A stretch of DNA of 64,000 bases, from positions 19,499-83,498 of the forward strand of contig JBBHKE010001133.1 in NCBI GenBank assembly GCA_037447655.1. The letters are read 5' to 3'. The DNA is from Zygnema cylindricum. Its lineage: Eukaryota; Streptophyta; Zygnematophyceae; Zygnematales; Zygnemataceae. The notes beneath the pieces were generated by a model. It had not been told where the DNA came from. It worked only from the letters and a program-made list of their open reading frames with translations, and did not search any database. Positions 11,420 through 22,636 of the stretch are shown here, in pieces (the first letter of the stretch is position 1; every line of letters starts with the position of its first letter). A program made the translations under genes and the position numbers.

Positions 11420-11425
11420 CAATTA
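11417..11425 (+). promoter_or_regulatory. Candidate leaky stop between IN and RT in copia A
   Basis: TAA CAA TTA lies in frame between integrase and RT. CAATTA fits CARYYA, the 3' context that makes the tobacco mosaic virus replicase stop leaky. Copia B has a stop at the same alignment position in the same kind of context (TAG CAA TCA). Readthrough is inferred, not shown. Confidence 0.6.
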
Positions 11426-12975
11426 ATGTGCGAGAATTTGGCCGGCGATCCTCAATCATACGCAGAGGCGAGAAACTCGTGTGATTGGGAAACGAAGTGG
11501 AAGCCGGCATGGGAGAAGGAGTATAAATCAATTGTGGAAAATCGGACATTTGAGGAAGTAAAATTACCGAAAGGAAAGAAAGCTATTGATGCGAAATGGG
11601 TCTTCAAAACTAAAACTGGTGCATCGGGTGAAGTAGTAAAATATAAAGCGAGACTTGTATGCAAAGGATTTCAGCAAAGAGAGGGGGTAGATTACACGGA
11701 GACGTATGCCCCCGTTGTGAAATTCGACTCTTTAAGGATTATTATGGCGATTGCCGCTGCAAAGAAGAAACACGTTCATCAAATGGATGTGGAGACCGCG
11801 TTCCTAAATGGAGACTTAGAAGAAGAGGTTTATATGAAGGTACCCGAAGGCGTGACATCACAAGAAGGCACGGTATGGCGTCTTCGCAAATCGCTCTACG
11901 GATTGAAGCAAGCGCCTCGCACTTGGTATTTACGACTACACAAGGTACTTTTGGATTTTGGTTTCACACGTACGATCTCGGATTCTGGAGTGTAGGTGAA
12001 AGGACAAGGAAAAGATCAAATTATATTTTCGGTTTACGTCGATGATTTCTTGATGACGTCGGATAGTTTGGAACATATACGCGAATTGAAAGCGTACTTA
12101 CGACAACATTTCAAAGTCACAGATCTTGGCGAAGTAAAATATATTTTGGGAATTGAAGTTATTCGAATAAGAACGGGGATATAAAGTTAAGTCAAGCACA
12201 ATATTGTAAAGAGGTATTAAATCGGTTTTCTATGCTTGACGCAAAACCAATTTCGACGCCTGTGGACGCGAAAAGTCAATTGCGAAAGTTCGAGGAAGAA
12301 GCGACGGTAGATGTACCGTACCGCGAAGCGATTGGAAGTTTAATGTACCTAAGTGTTGGTACGCGGCCCGATATTTCGGCCGCCGTTTCAATTGTAAGTC
12401 GATATTGCCAAGCGCCAAAGAAATCACATTGGGAAGCCGTCAAGCGTATATTTCAATACTTGGCGGGTACTAGCGATATCGGTCTTGTTTTTAAATCTAA
12501 AAGCGAATCGTTGGAATGCGTCGGATATTGCGACGCCGATTGGGGCGGAGATTTCGATTCGGGAAAATCAACGTCTGGATACGCATTCGTGTTTGGTGGA
12601 GCGGCGATCTCGTGGAGTTCACGACTCCAACCAACCGTGGCATTAAGTTCAACAGAGGCCGAGTATATGGCGGCGTGCCACGCAAGCAAGGCATCAATAT
12701 GGATAAGGGAAATGTTAAGCGAGCTTGGATTTTCGATTGGATGCTTAAAATTTTTTACGGATAGTATGAGTTCAATGGCACTTGTGAAAAATCCCGTATT
12801 TCATAAGCGCACTAAACATATACGGATTCAATGGCATTTCGTACGAGATTTGGTAGCGGCAAAAGAAGTGGAATTTTTGTATGTATCGACACTTGAGGAA
12901 GCTGCCGATATGCTTACTAAGGCGGCGACGTTTGATGTGCTTTTAAGAGGAAGACCTAAACTAGGATTATTCTGA
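11420..12975 (+). pseudogene. pol: Copia A pol, part 2: reverse transcriptase and RNase H
   Basis: It continues in frame from the IN stop. RT landmarks are YKARLVCKGFQQ, the catalytic-site block HQMDVETAFLNGDLEEEVYM, SLYGLKQAPRTWY and the YVDD box near 12030. A TAG at 11993-11995 replaces a Tyr codon (TAC in A2). A 1-base change near 12170-12180 (IRIRTGI*) shifts the frame relative to A2. RNase H then runs 12232-12975 with CDADWGGD, the STEAEYMA acid and FTDSMSSMALVKN, ending ADMLTKAA. The 3' part is about 95% like A2. Both lesions make this copy non-functional. Confidence 0.95.
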
Positions 12976-13005
12976 CGTAGACGATTCTTCAATGAAGAGG
13001 GGGGA
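12976..13005 (+). other. Polypurine tract before the copia A 3' LTR
   Basis: GAAGAGGGGGGA sits directly upstream of TGTTACG (13006). It is the expected plus-strand primer for reverse transcription. Confidence 0.75.
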
Positions 13006-13577
13006 TGTTACGATTTATTGAAAAAATCGTACGCGCGCGGAATCAATTTGATTTCGCGAAGTACCGTACCTTCCTGATTTTACCGAAAGTACTCATACGT
13101 ACGTTTCGATAAAGTTCTATTCGTTTCGCGAAATGAATTTGTCGTTTCGTTTCGCGTCTAGATTGTCGTACGTCTAGTTTAGTACGATAGTACTTTTAGA
13201 TTTTTCTAGTACTTTCGTTTTGGTTTGTCGTTTTGCAATGTTTCAGTCCTAAGTGAAATTTAGAGTATTCTAGCTTAATCTGCGGACAGGTGGCAGATTT
13301 CTGGAGGCTTCTTGGCGGCGCACGCTCACACGTGCCACCCCATGGCTGGTATTGTATTTAAGGGACACTATGACTGTGTGTTAATTAATCAATGAGAAAT
13401 TGGAGGATTATATGGAGTAATAGAAAAGATAGAGAAGAAATTGTAATTTCAGTTTTTTGTTAATGTGAGAATTTTATGAAATGTCTCTTCAATGTTGATT
13501 CAATGTTTTATATTCTGAATGCTTCTGCTGCTATAAGTGTTTGTAAGTGAGCTCAAATTTATTTATCGATCCTTTCA
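13006..13577 (+). repeat. 3' LTR of copia A
   Basis: TGTTACGATTT...CCTTTCA, 572 bp, matching the 5' LTR. It carries a short duplicated GTACGTCTAGTTTAGTACGA-type insertion absent from the 5' copy. It is followed by the GATGT duplication. Confidence 0.93.
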
Positions 13578-13598
13578 GATGTAGCCAACGGCAGATCT

Positions 13599-13985
13599 GG
13601 GGAGTCCAAAATCATTTCTCTTCCTTTATATTCACCCCACTCACAATTTCAAGCTCACAATAATCTCTTTATATAGTGACTCGGGACGGAGGAGAATACT
13701 AACAACGGATCAACCATCTAAGAATACATTCCTCTGTTGCACAAGCTTATTATAAACTACTTGGAATTCTAATCTTTGTCTTTCGTCAAAAGATCAACCA
13801 TGGTGATTTTAAGTGAGAGGGAGAGGACAAATAAGAATCTCACGGCTAAGGCAAATCCCCCCCCCCCCAAACTTGGTTGGAGGTTGATAATGTGTGCTGT
13901 GGCAATGGCGATGAGCTAGACTATTTCTTGTGCAGAGGCTGCACGCAGTTTCGGAATGAGGTTGGACGTTGAAAAAATGTCGAAC
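13599..13985. other. Non-genic spacer
   Basis: No gene is seen. It contains a run of 12 to 13 C at about 13858-13870. Confidence 0.35.
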
Positions 13986-14371
13986 TGAAAGGATCGATAA
14001 TACACCCAGAGCTCAATAAAAAACAATTATAACAGCAGAAGCATTCAGAATAGAAAACATTTAATCAACATTGAAGAGACATTTCGAAATAACTCTCACA
14101 TTAATAAAACCGAAATTACAATTTCTCTTCTATCTCCTTTATCCCTTCTATTCCTCCAGTAATCCTCCAATTGATCATTGATTAATTGATTACACCATTC
14201 CATGGTGTCCCTTAAATAACACACTAGCCATGGCGTGGCACGTGTAAGCGTGCGCCGCCAAGAAACCTCTAGAAATCTGCCACCTGTCCGCAGATTAAAC
14301 TAGAACACTCAAAATTTCATTAAGGACTCAAACATTGAAAAAAGACAAGCCAAAACGAAAGTACTACACAA
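13986..14371 (-). repeat. Inverted, truncated LTR of the copia A family
   Basis: TGAAAGGATCGAT at the left is the reverse complement of the A LTR 3' end. The match then runs, diverged, back through the LTR middle to the segment complementary to CTAGTACTTTCG. The LTR 5' third is missing. It is fused at about 14371 to a forward RT fragment, apparently at a shared TCT. Confidence 0.85.
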
Positions 14372-15371
14372 ATCTAATTCTAGAGTGTACGTGAAAGGAC
14401 AAGGAATGGATCAAATTATATTTTTAGTGTACGTCGATGATTTCTTGATGACGTCACATAGTATGAAACGTATACGCGAATTGAAAGCGTACCTACGTCA
14501 ACATTTCAAAGTGACATATCTTGGCGAAGTAAAATATATTTTGGCGATCGAAGTGATTCGTAATGCAAACGGAGACATAAAGTTAAGTCAGGCGCAATAT
14601 TGTAAGGAGGTCTTAACGCGGTTTTCTATGCTTGACGCAAAACCAATTTCGACGCCTATGGACGCGAAAAGTCAATTGCGAAAGTTCGAGGAAGAAGCGA
14701 CGGTAGATGTACCGTATCGCGAAGCGATTGGAAGTTTAATGTACCTAAGTGTTGGTACGCGGCCCGATATTTCGGCCGCCGTTTCAATTGTAAGTCGATA
14801 TTGTCAAGCGCCTAAGAAATCGCATTGGGAAGCCGTCAAGCGTATATTTCGATACTTGGCGGGAACTATAGATATCGGTCTTGTATTCAAATCTGAAATT
14901 GAATCGCTGGAATGCGTCGGATATTGCGACGCCGATTGGGGCGGAGATTTTGATTCGGGAAAATCAACGTCCGGATATGCATTTGTGTTTGGTGGAGCGG
15001 CGATTTCGTGGAGTTCGCGCTTGCAACCAACCGTGGCACTAAGTTCAACGGAGGCCGAGTATATGGCGGCGTGCCACGCAAGCAAGGCATCAATATGGAT
15101 AAAAGAAATGTTAAGCGAACTTGGATTTTCGATTGGATGCCTAAAAATTTTTACGGATAGTATGAGTTCAATGGCACTTGTGAAAAATCCAGTATTTCAC
15201 AAGCGCACTAAACATATACGGATTCAATGGCATTTTGTACGAGATTTGGTAACGGCTAAAGAAGTGGAATTTTTGTATGTATCGACACTTGAGGAAGCTG
15301 CCGATATGCTTACTAAGGCGGCGACGTTTGATGTGCTTTTAAGAGGAAGACCTAAACTAGGATTATTGTGA
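14372..15371 (+). pseudogene. pol: Copia A2: RT C-terminus and RNase H fragment (open frame)
   Basis: A single open frame from the YVKGQG segment before YVDD to the end of RNase H (328 codons from ATG 14385). It has YVDDFLMTS, CDADWGGD, STEAEYMAA and FTDSMSSMA, and tracks copia A codon for codon, which exposes the lesions in A. It lacks gag, protease, integrase and the RT fingers. The upstream junction is with an inverted LTR, so it has no normal promoter. It is a rearranged remnant despite its open frame. Confidence 0.9.
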
Positions 15372-15403
15372 CGTAGACGATTCTTCAATGAAGAGGGGGA
15401 ATG

Positions 15404-15640
15404 TTACGATTCATTGAAAGAATCGTACGCACGCGGAATCAGTTTGATTTCGCAAGTGTACTTTTTTGAATGAATCGCGAAAGTACTATTTCGTGAAAGT
15501 ACTAGTATGTTTGTTTCGCGAAATATATTTGTTGTTTCGTTTCGCGTCTAGATTGTCGTACGTCTAATTTAGTACGTTAGTACTTCTAGTTTTGTCTAGT
15601 ACTTTCGTCTTAGCTTGTCGTTTTGCTATGTTTCTGCCCT
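15404..15640 (+). repeat. 3' LTR of copia A2 (variant)
   Basis: TGTTACGATTCATTG at 15404 follows a purine tract (AAGAGGGGGAA) and matches the first 240 bp or so of the A LTR. From about 15640 it diverges completely, so the LTR is either recombinant or a different subfamily whose 3' end I cannot place. Confidence 0.8.
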
Positions 15641-16284
15641 TAGTGAGAATTAGTTTGTGGCTGAATAGTGACACGTGGCATCATGTGATAAGGCCACTCA
15701 TAGAACACATTTCACAACATGGTGAAGCATACAGAGATATAAATGCATCCAGGCATTAGAGACAAGTGAGATGCAGGCATTAGAGACAAGTATCTCACAC
15801 AAACATTACATTCATAGAATTCAAGGAATTAAGACATGACATTTATTCTGAGTCTTTCTGTACATAGAGATAGATAGCATTAGAATTAGGAGGATAATTC
15901 AGCTTTATTAGTGTAGAAAGTTTAGGAAACAATTGTACTTTGTTGTCCTATCTTATTAATCAAATCCAAGCTGTCTAAACCTGCCTCTCTTTAATTTACC
16001 TATCTATGCCTTCTCCCTTCTCTAATCTATCCCCTGTGATACTCTAAGGTCCACCCTAGCGGTGTATGTTTGGGACGCGACTACTTTAGCCTGAGGCCAC
16101 GGGCTACGGTGATTGTTCCAAACTAATAGTCTTAAGTTCTCACATTTTTTTTTATCCAATTGATCAATTTGATGTCTTCTTCACGTCTAATTTTATCATG
16201 TACAGCTTAACCAGATGTTGGTAGTTACATGAGCACCGCAGTTCACTTGGTAGAAAAAATTCTTATGATTTTCTTCTCCGACAA
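15641..16284. other. Unassigned stretch, possibly the rest of the A2 LTR
   Basis: No gene is recognised. A duplicated GCAGGCATTAGAGACAAGT-like unit lies at about 15750-15793. Confidence 0.35.
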
Positions 16285-19200
16285 GGTGCAACTAGTTCTT
16301 AGTCTAGGCGATTGTAAATACTTTATCATTTGTTTTTTTTTTTGTGCAGGAAATTTTTCATTTTCTCTCATATTTATTCAATCAAAAATCATTTTATTTA
16401 TTTTATTTTCCTTTTGTTAATTTTTGCATTACATGCATGGCAACAGGAAAAGATGTTGCTACCTGGTTTGACTTCTTTTTTGAATTTCTCAGATTTTTAG
16501 GCAAATTAGTTGCCCGTTCTATGTTTGACTTTCTGTAAGATTGTTTCTGGCACCCATTTACTGACGCCGTTCATGGTTTAATACGTCTTTTCTTTCTTTT
16601 GATTTTCGCATAGGTCCTGGCAAATTTGTTGTAGTTGATTTTTTTTTTTTGCTTATCGGAAAAGCTTACAACTATTGGACTATGGAAACGTCCCTCAGAA
16701 ATTCTGTCTGTTCGAGTACTTATTTCCCAAATGACCACCTGCCCCCTGCCCCTGCTGCCTTGTGCTGATAACCTGCTTTGCCTTTTGGCTGCCATTTAAA
16801 AGGAATATAAATGGTTAACACGATACAACAAGTCAATCGAAACCATGAAGAACTGCAGAAAATACAATTTTTTAAATGTTTCTTCATTTTCGGAAACGGT
16901 TTGGCATTACAGTCATTCACTATTTATATAAAGATTTCTTCAAACGTGAATTTTCGACGAGATTTACTCCAAACAGTTGATGTAAATTCACTAACTTTCA
17001 TCAATTCTTAATGAGTACCGTTAAATATGCCTTAATTTGACGAATGTAAATAAAAGGGCCACGTATATTGAATAGATTTCACAGAATCTGAAGGAAATCG
17101 ACTATATTGCAATGAGTACTGAACGAAATTGCGGAATTGAAGAATATCCTGTTTAATCTAACTAAATTTAGACAACATTCTATTGAATTGATGGAATTCA
17201 ACTGAATATTACAGAAATTCATTGAAGCTCTCCTAATTAGCCAGAATCTTGTTGGATCTGACATAAATTCGATTGACTCTTGTCGACTCGTTTGGAATTT
17301 CAATGGATAAACGGAGGTTTTGTAAAAATCTACATAGTACAGCTGCATTTACTTGATCTGCTTCAAATTAGCTCAGGTTAATTGACATTTAAATGCACCG
17401 TATTTCAAAATTTCGATTGAATTTGACTGAACCAAAGTGAATTACTAGAAAAAGCTGGTTGTGTTTAGCGAACTTTACCGAATCTGAGAAAAAGCGACAA
17501 AAGGTATTATGTAGAGTAGGTAACACAATTAAGGGAGGGAATTCGTTGTATCAAAAATGTGCAGCGTGACTGTATGTGACAATTTCTCTCTTACTTGTTG
17601 AAATTTACCTTTAAAAAAAATCACTGTTACAAAAAAGGAAACCAATGGAGCTGATGGGATTCCATCTTTTCGAGTATGACATCGCTCGACAACCCTGTGG
17701 ATAAAGGATAATGCAAGAAGGAGGCCATACAGGATAGGAAGAAGCATGAGATGGAAGATTGAATTAGGGTGAACATTTATGATGAATTATGAGGTTATAT
17801 ACAAATGTCACTCTAGGCCCATTCCTTTGACCAAAGACAAAGCGAGTTTAATTTTAGAACAGACTCAATCACAGAAATACAGCCAAATTTGGAGCCACAA
17901 CAGCTCCTGAATTTCACGTACACGATACCCTGGCCTAAAATAATGGCCAAGACTAAGGTCGGATGTCGGAATAGAGTTCTAAGCGAAGGGACGAGGTTAA
18001 CATTCGGGCAGGAAGTACTTTTAATAATGTGTTTTTTGATGCGGACCAAGAATTAGCTTGTTTCCTTACTATTTATATGAAAACGTGTTTTACCTAATCG
18101 CACAAACAAATTACGAAACACACAATCCTACTTTGGTCCTCTTAACGAAGCAATCTCAAATGTTAAAACATTGCATTTGGCCAATATCATTTGTGATTGC
18201 GGAATTTTACGGATTTAGGCTTGAGAATACACAAATTCGATCACAGGGTTAGGTGTCTTCTCCTCCCTTCTCTTTGACTTCTCTTATCTCCTTCTTTCCA
18301 AACCCTTCTTTCATCCACATTGTTCCCAAACTACTTCATGCCTTCCTCTACACTGTTTCCAAACTACTTCGAATTCCTATTTTCCTCTATCGCACAAAAC
18401 CATTTTCTTCCTTCTGGTCTCCTTGTCCACCTGCTGCCTCACCTCTTTTCCTAGAACTTTTTTTCTTTGTTCCTCCCTTTCCCTCTGCCTTGCTTCCTTT
18501 TGCCGATCCTTTCAACCTTTTCCCCTCACTCTCTCTCCCTCTCACCTCCCCCGTAAACAGGCTTTTTTCATTAAAATCGTCTCCCCCACCTCTCTCCCCT
18601 TCTGTCCTCCCCCTAAATTGTTTCTCTCCCTTCACCAAATAGTTTCTATCCAGCTCCCTTTTATTTCGTTTCCAGTTCACTCAATCCCAATCCAATCACC
18701 CGTTACCTTCCCCCTAACTGCGCCGTGTTTTACCGCCTTCTTTCGTTTCTCGGGTTACATACAAACATTCCCGACGAAACGTTGAAACACATTTCACCTC
18801 CCTCTCCTTCCCACTCCCGTGTAACGCTGAACGTTTAACCACCTCTCTGTCCTTCCCTATTCGTTTTGTTCCCCTTATCCACCCTCTTGTCTTCCCTTTA
18901 AACTCCATTCGGTCCCCCTTTTTTTCCCTCGGCCACATTCCCTTCCTCTCATAAAAAGTGCATGAAATCTCCTCAATTGCCGTTCCTTCCACTGACTTCG
19001 CCGCATCCACCTCCTTTCCTCTCCCTAAAATCCTTCCTGCACCGTTTATTTCCCACGTCCATCTTCCTTTCCTCCCATTAGAAATACATGCGCCTACCTA
19101 TCTGCTCCGATCGACCCTCCTTACCCAGAAACAATTGGTAAAATGGTTTTATATTTGGTAATGTGTCGTTGTGTGCACGGAAAGGATAATGGTCGCACTA

Positions 19201-20545
19201 GAGAATGGCTAATTAAACCTACACCACAAATTGACATTAATAACGACACATGATATTTTTTTTTTCCTTGTGAAGATTGAATGCTGAACCTTTAGTTCCA
19301 AGGTTTTCTTTTTCGGCTTTCTCTGCAGTGTCATCCAATGTTTATAATGAACTCGAATTCGAATGTCTGTAACACTTATGGTTACGGGAATACAAGTTCT
19401 TCTAGGTAAGATACCATTTCCCCCCATGTTCAATGGCACAATCTAGTTGAGATGGTGGTGTGATCAATCTGTCGCTTTTCACCAGATTCAGTCAAAATAA
19501 CGTAGAGACAAGCAACATTAACTCAATTTCCAGTTTGATTCAATCGAAATTACCGAAACACAATATAAACACACAAACACTTATATTTATTTCATTTAAA
19601 TTCGGCTGTTTTTGGGCAGATTCGGTAATCACAAATTGTACTTCGTCTAGTTAAAGGAGTTTTGCAAAAATTCCATTCATTCCATTGAAATCCCAAAAGC
19701 TTCGAATTGATTTAATTGAACTCGGACAATACATGTCAGATCCAACAAAATTTTGGCTGGTTGAGAGAGCTTCAATCAATTTCCTAATTCAGTTAAATTC
19801 CATGAAATTCAGTCGAATGTAGTCTGATTTAGTTAGATTCAACATGACATTGTTCAATTCCGTAAGTTCGTTCGCTAATCTCTAAAATATAGTCAATTTA
19901 TTTCAGATCCAAAAAAAATCTAGTCAATGTACATGGCCGTTTTATTCAAATTCGTCAAGTTCAGGCACATTTATTTGCCATTTGAAAAATCGAAAAATGA
20001 AGCGGAAAAAAATCAAAGCAGTTGAGAAAATAATGTTATGTCGAAAAAAGTTATCAGCAAATGGCAGAAGAGGGCAGGGGGCAGCAGGTTTTTTGGGAAA
20101 CAAGGCAGGTGAGCAGACAGAAATTTCTGAGGACGTTTCTATGGTTCAACAGTTGTAGGGTTTTCCAATAGGGCTGGAAATTTGTTTGTTTCTCAATAAC
20201 AGCAAAGTAGCCTGTGTCGATGAAAAAATCAAAAGAAAGCAAACAAGACGCATTAAATCATGAACGCTCTCAGTAAATGGGCGCGAGCAACTGGCTGACA
20301 GAAATGCAAAGATGGATCAAAATTTTGGTAAATTAAAAAAAGAAGTCAAATCAGGTAGCAACAACTTTTTGCTATTTCCATGCACGTAATGCAAACATTA
20401 ACAAAAAATAAGACAAAAAGGAAAAAACTGATTCTTGATTGATAACATATGAGGGGAAACAAAAAATTTCCTGCACAAATAATCAAAAACAAATGATCAA
20501 GTATTTAAAACAACCTAAACTAAGAGCTAGTTGCATCTTTTCAAG
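16285..20545. mobile_element. Large fold-back structure, arms of about 1.1-1.2 kb
   Basis: About 16285-17500 reads as a diverged reverse complement of about 19480-20545. Anchors include GTGCAGGAAATTT / AAATTTCCTGCAC, the GATGTTGCTACCTGGTTTGACTTC segment and its inverse, and the CCTGCCCCCTGC-rich stretch against GGGGGCAGCAGG. No transposase is visible. The outer boundaries are approximate and no clear target-site duplication was found. It may be a fold-back transposon or an old inverted duplication. Confidence 0.75.
17500..19480. other. Spacer of the fold-back element, with a CT-rich core
   Basis: No gene is recognised. Between about 18245 and 19085 the + strand is strongly pyrimidine-rich. 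The Ser/Pro/Leu-rich open frames there (for example 18253-18642 and 18423-18785) are composition artefacts. Confidence 0.5.
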
Positions 20546-20788
20546 ACGTCTTGAACATCACACAATTCATCGATAATTCATATGTTTTGAATAAGTTAAA
20601 CAAACTGTTTTGTAAGATTATGCTCAATTTTTACTCATACTTATTATTACTCATATTTTTACTCATTTGAATCTGAGCTCAATTGAGTCGATACTGATAA
20701 TAAAGCGACGTAAGTTGAGGGGGAGGGGGAGGGGGAGGGCTTTCCACTCTAAATAAGGAAAGCGTAGCCCTAGTAGAAAAGCGGAACA

Positions 20789-21133
20789 GTGAGGTCCATC
20801 GGATGGCAAGGCGTTGAGGAGGAAGTGGAGGACGAGTCCGAGGAGGAGAAAATGAATAAAAGGATGAAATTTGCCAAAAAGTATGAGACTAAGAGAGTGA
20901 GAGTCGAGGAGGAAGAGGACGAAGAGGAAGAGGAGCATTCTGAGGAGTCCCATGAGGAGTATTATGAGCGGGAGGAGGGAGGGAGAGGGCATGTAGGTTA
21001 CCGGAGTGTGGGAAATTATCTGCCAAAGTTTCGGCGCGAGAGATATGCGAGTCGCTCGGTGGGCGACAATGGAGAGGGTGGAGGGAGAGGAAGTGGCGTG
21101 TACTATAGGGAGGAGGAGTGGACGTACCGCTAG
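20789..21133 (+). CDS. Acidic low-complexity ORF inside the direct-repeat unit
   Basis: An open frame of 114 codons, rich in Glu, Arg and Gly: an acidic block at about residues 8-63 with runs of E, then a Gly/Arg/Tyr-rich tail with YRSVGNYLPKFRRERYASRS. It could be a charged nucleic-acid-binding protein of the element, or only a product of the purine-rich sequence. No domain is recognised. The AT-rich repeat upstream could hold a promoter, but none is clear. Confidence 0.3.
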   Translation: MRSIGWQGVEEEVEDESEEEKMNKRMKFAKKYETKRVRVEEEEDEEEEEHSEESHEEYYEREEGGRGHVGYRSVGNYLPKFRRERYASRSVGDNGEGGGRGSGVYYREEEWTYR

Positions 21134-21179
21134 AGGGAGGAACCACTTTGGGACTTTGTGGGTTTTGAGATTTTGTTGA

Positions 21180-21720
21180 ATTTTGAAAGAAAGTGAAGAA
21201 GGAGAAAAATAGGGGAATGTAATAAAAGAAGAGGAAAAGGAAAAGAAAAGGAGATGAAAAGACGATAGAAGAAGAGAAGAGAAAAAAAAAGAAGAGAAAA
21301 GAGTGGAGAAAAGAAGAAATACGAACGAATAAGAAATAAAAAAGAAGAAAAGAGGAACGAAGAGAAGAGAAAAGATGTTTTGTAGTTGTAGGAAGACTTT
21401 CGTGTTTTTTTTTGTGTTTTTGATTTTGTTAGTTTTTCTATACTTAAAGAAGAGAAAAGAAGAGAAAGGAAGAGAATGGAAGAGAACGAAGAGAAAGGAA
21501 GAGAAAGGAAGAGAATGGAAGAGAACGAAGAGATATGGTAAAAGAAGGGAGACGAAAAGAGGATAGAAGAAGAGAAGGGAAAAGAAAAGAAGAGAAAATA
21601 AGTGGAGAAAAGAAAAATTAAGAATGGAAAAAGAAATAAAAAAGAGGAAAAAAGAAAATAAGAGATGATATGAAGCTTTAGGAATTTTTCCATTTTTTTT
21701 TTGTTAGCTTTTTTGGATTT
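21180..21720 (+). repeat. GA-rich purine tract
   Basis: AAGAGAAAAGAAGAGAAAGGAAGAG-type repeats fill most of this stretch, including a tandem AGAGAATGGAAGAGAACGAAG unit at about 21470-21535. The long minus-strand Ser/Phe/Leu frame (21130-21693) is an artefact of it. Confidence 0.8.
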
Positions 21721-22223
21721 GTTTTTTTGGAGGGTTAGTGTTTTTATAATTTTTATGATGTTCTATGATTCTATTTGGAGACGGAAAGAAAGGTTTACAA
21801 TTTTTTACAAAAACGAGAGGCCATTTGGGACCTAAGGAATTTTGTTTCTTTTATGTTTTTGCAAAAACTTTGAAATTTTACAATATCAACTTCTTTTTTT
21901 TTTTCTTTTTCGCTTCCAGTGAAAAACCATGGTTGTATCGTTTTTATTTTGTAATTTTTCGAGCTTTTATGGATGAACTTTTTTTTTGTTTTCCTGCTTT
22001 GGACAATAAATTTTGTTTTTTTGCTTTATTTTCAAATGCATGTTTTCTCACCGTACAAAGTTTACAAAAACTGTAATTCATAAATTTGTATGTTTTGAAT
22101 AAGTTAAATAAATTGTTTTGTAAAATTATGCTTAATTGTTACTCATACTTATTGTTACTCGTATTGTTACTCATTTGAATTTGAGCCCAATTGAGTCGAT
22201 ACTGATAATGGGAGACATAAAAT

Positions 22224-22608
22224 TGATAGGATCACGGATGGAAGAAGAAAACGAAGAATGCAGTCGGGCAAGAACAACAAGAAGAGATCAACTCCAAAGA
22301 AAAGACAAATTATATTTCACGAATTCTTACAAAGATCCTTACAAGCGCCTAAATTACAAACAACTATACAACTTATCGTGCGACGTACAAAGTCTGTGAA
22401 ATCACAACAGAGTACTACCGGAACAACATGAAGTACGTGGTACTGTACGAAACAATATACCGTCGTACAAACCAAACCAAACCAAACCAAACCAAAAAAC
22501 TATAACTAATTAAATCACACTACGCCACACACAAATCACACGCTAACCACATAATTTATATTACGGCGCTCAACAAAACTGAGACGCCGTTTCACAAAGA
22601 ATCTAACA
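22224..22608 (-). repeat. 3' LTR of copia B
   Basis: On the minus strand it begins TGTTAGATTCTTTGTGAAACG (22608) and ends near TATCA (22224). It includes a run of five GGTTT units. The right-hand LTR has the same start but a different middle. Confidence 0.7.
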
Positions 22609-22636
22609 ATTCCCCTCTCTTTGTGAATCCCCCCTG

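Larger units (their letters stand above)
7561..13577 (+). mobile_element. Copia A: full-length Ty1/copia retrotransposon
   Basis: It has two LTRs (7561-8111 and 13006-13577), a primer site right after the 5' LTR, a gag-PR-IN-RT-RNase H order and a polypurine tract before the 3' LTR. GATGT flanks both sides (7556-7560 and 13578-13582), a 5-bp target-site duplication typical of copia. The coding region carries one stop in gag, one in RT and one frameshift, so this copy is dead. The separate stop between IN and RT (11417-11419) is shared with copia B and may be functional. The LTRs are very similar, apart from a roughly 20-bp insertion in the 3' copy, so the insertion is fairly recent. Confidence 0.95.
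6690..13598. mobile_element. Short TIR/fold-back element split by copia A
   Basis: The left end AGATCTGCCGTTG (6690-6702) has its exact inverse CAACGGCAGATCT at 13586-13598. The inverted arms continue inward: 6690-6890 pairs imperfectly with the reverse complement of 13598-13583 followed by 7560-7390, including a shared GGAGGAACGCG and GGCCGGCAGGAA. Removing copia A (7561-13577) and one GATGT copy leaves a non-coding element of about 890 bp. Copia A therefore inserted in the right-hand arm. The centre (about 7190-7245) holds a tandem duplication of a unit reading GGTCCGAATGTTTTAATT. Confidence 0.75.
20576..22209 (+). mobile_element. 1.6-kb unit bounded by 130-bp direct repeats
   Basis: About 20576-20703 and 22077-22209 are direct copies, each containing TATGTTTTGAATAAGTTAAA, repeated TTACTCATA words and ending in TCAATTGAGTCGATACTGATAAT (identical apart from a few bases). 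The interior is GA-rich and has no pol gene. The layout fits a terminal-repeat retrotransposon in miniature or another non-autonomous element, but no primer site or polypurine tract is clear. Confidence 0.55.

Noticed and set aside
18253-18785. Ser/Pro/Leu-rich ORFs
   Set aside because: They come from a pyrimidine-rich strand with several frames open at once, with no domain.
21130-21693. 187-codon minus-strand Ser/Phe/Leu ORF
   Set aside because: It is the complement of a GA-rich tract, open only because of composition.
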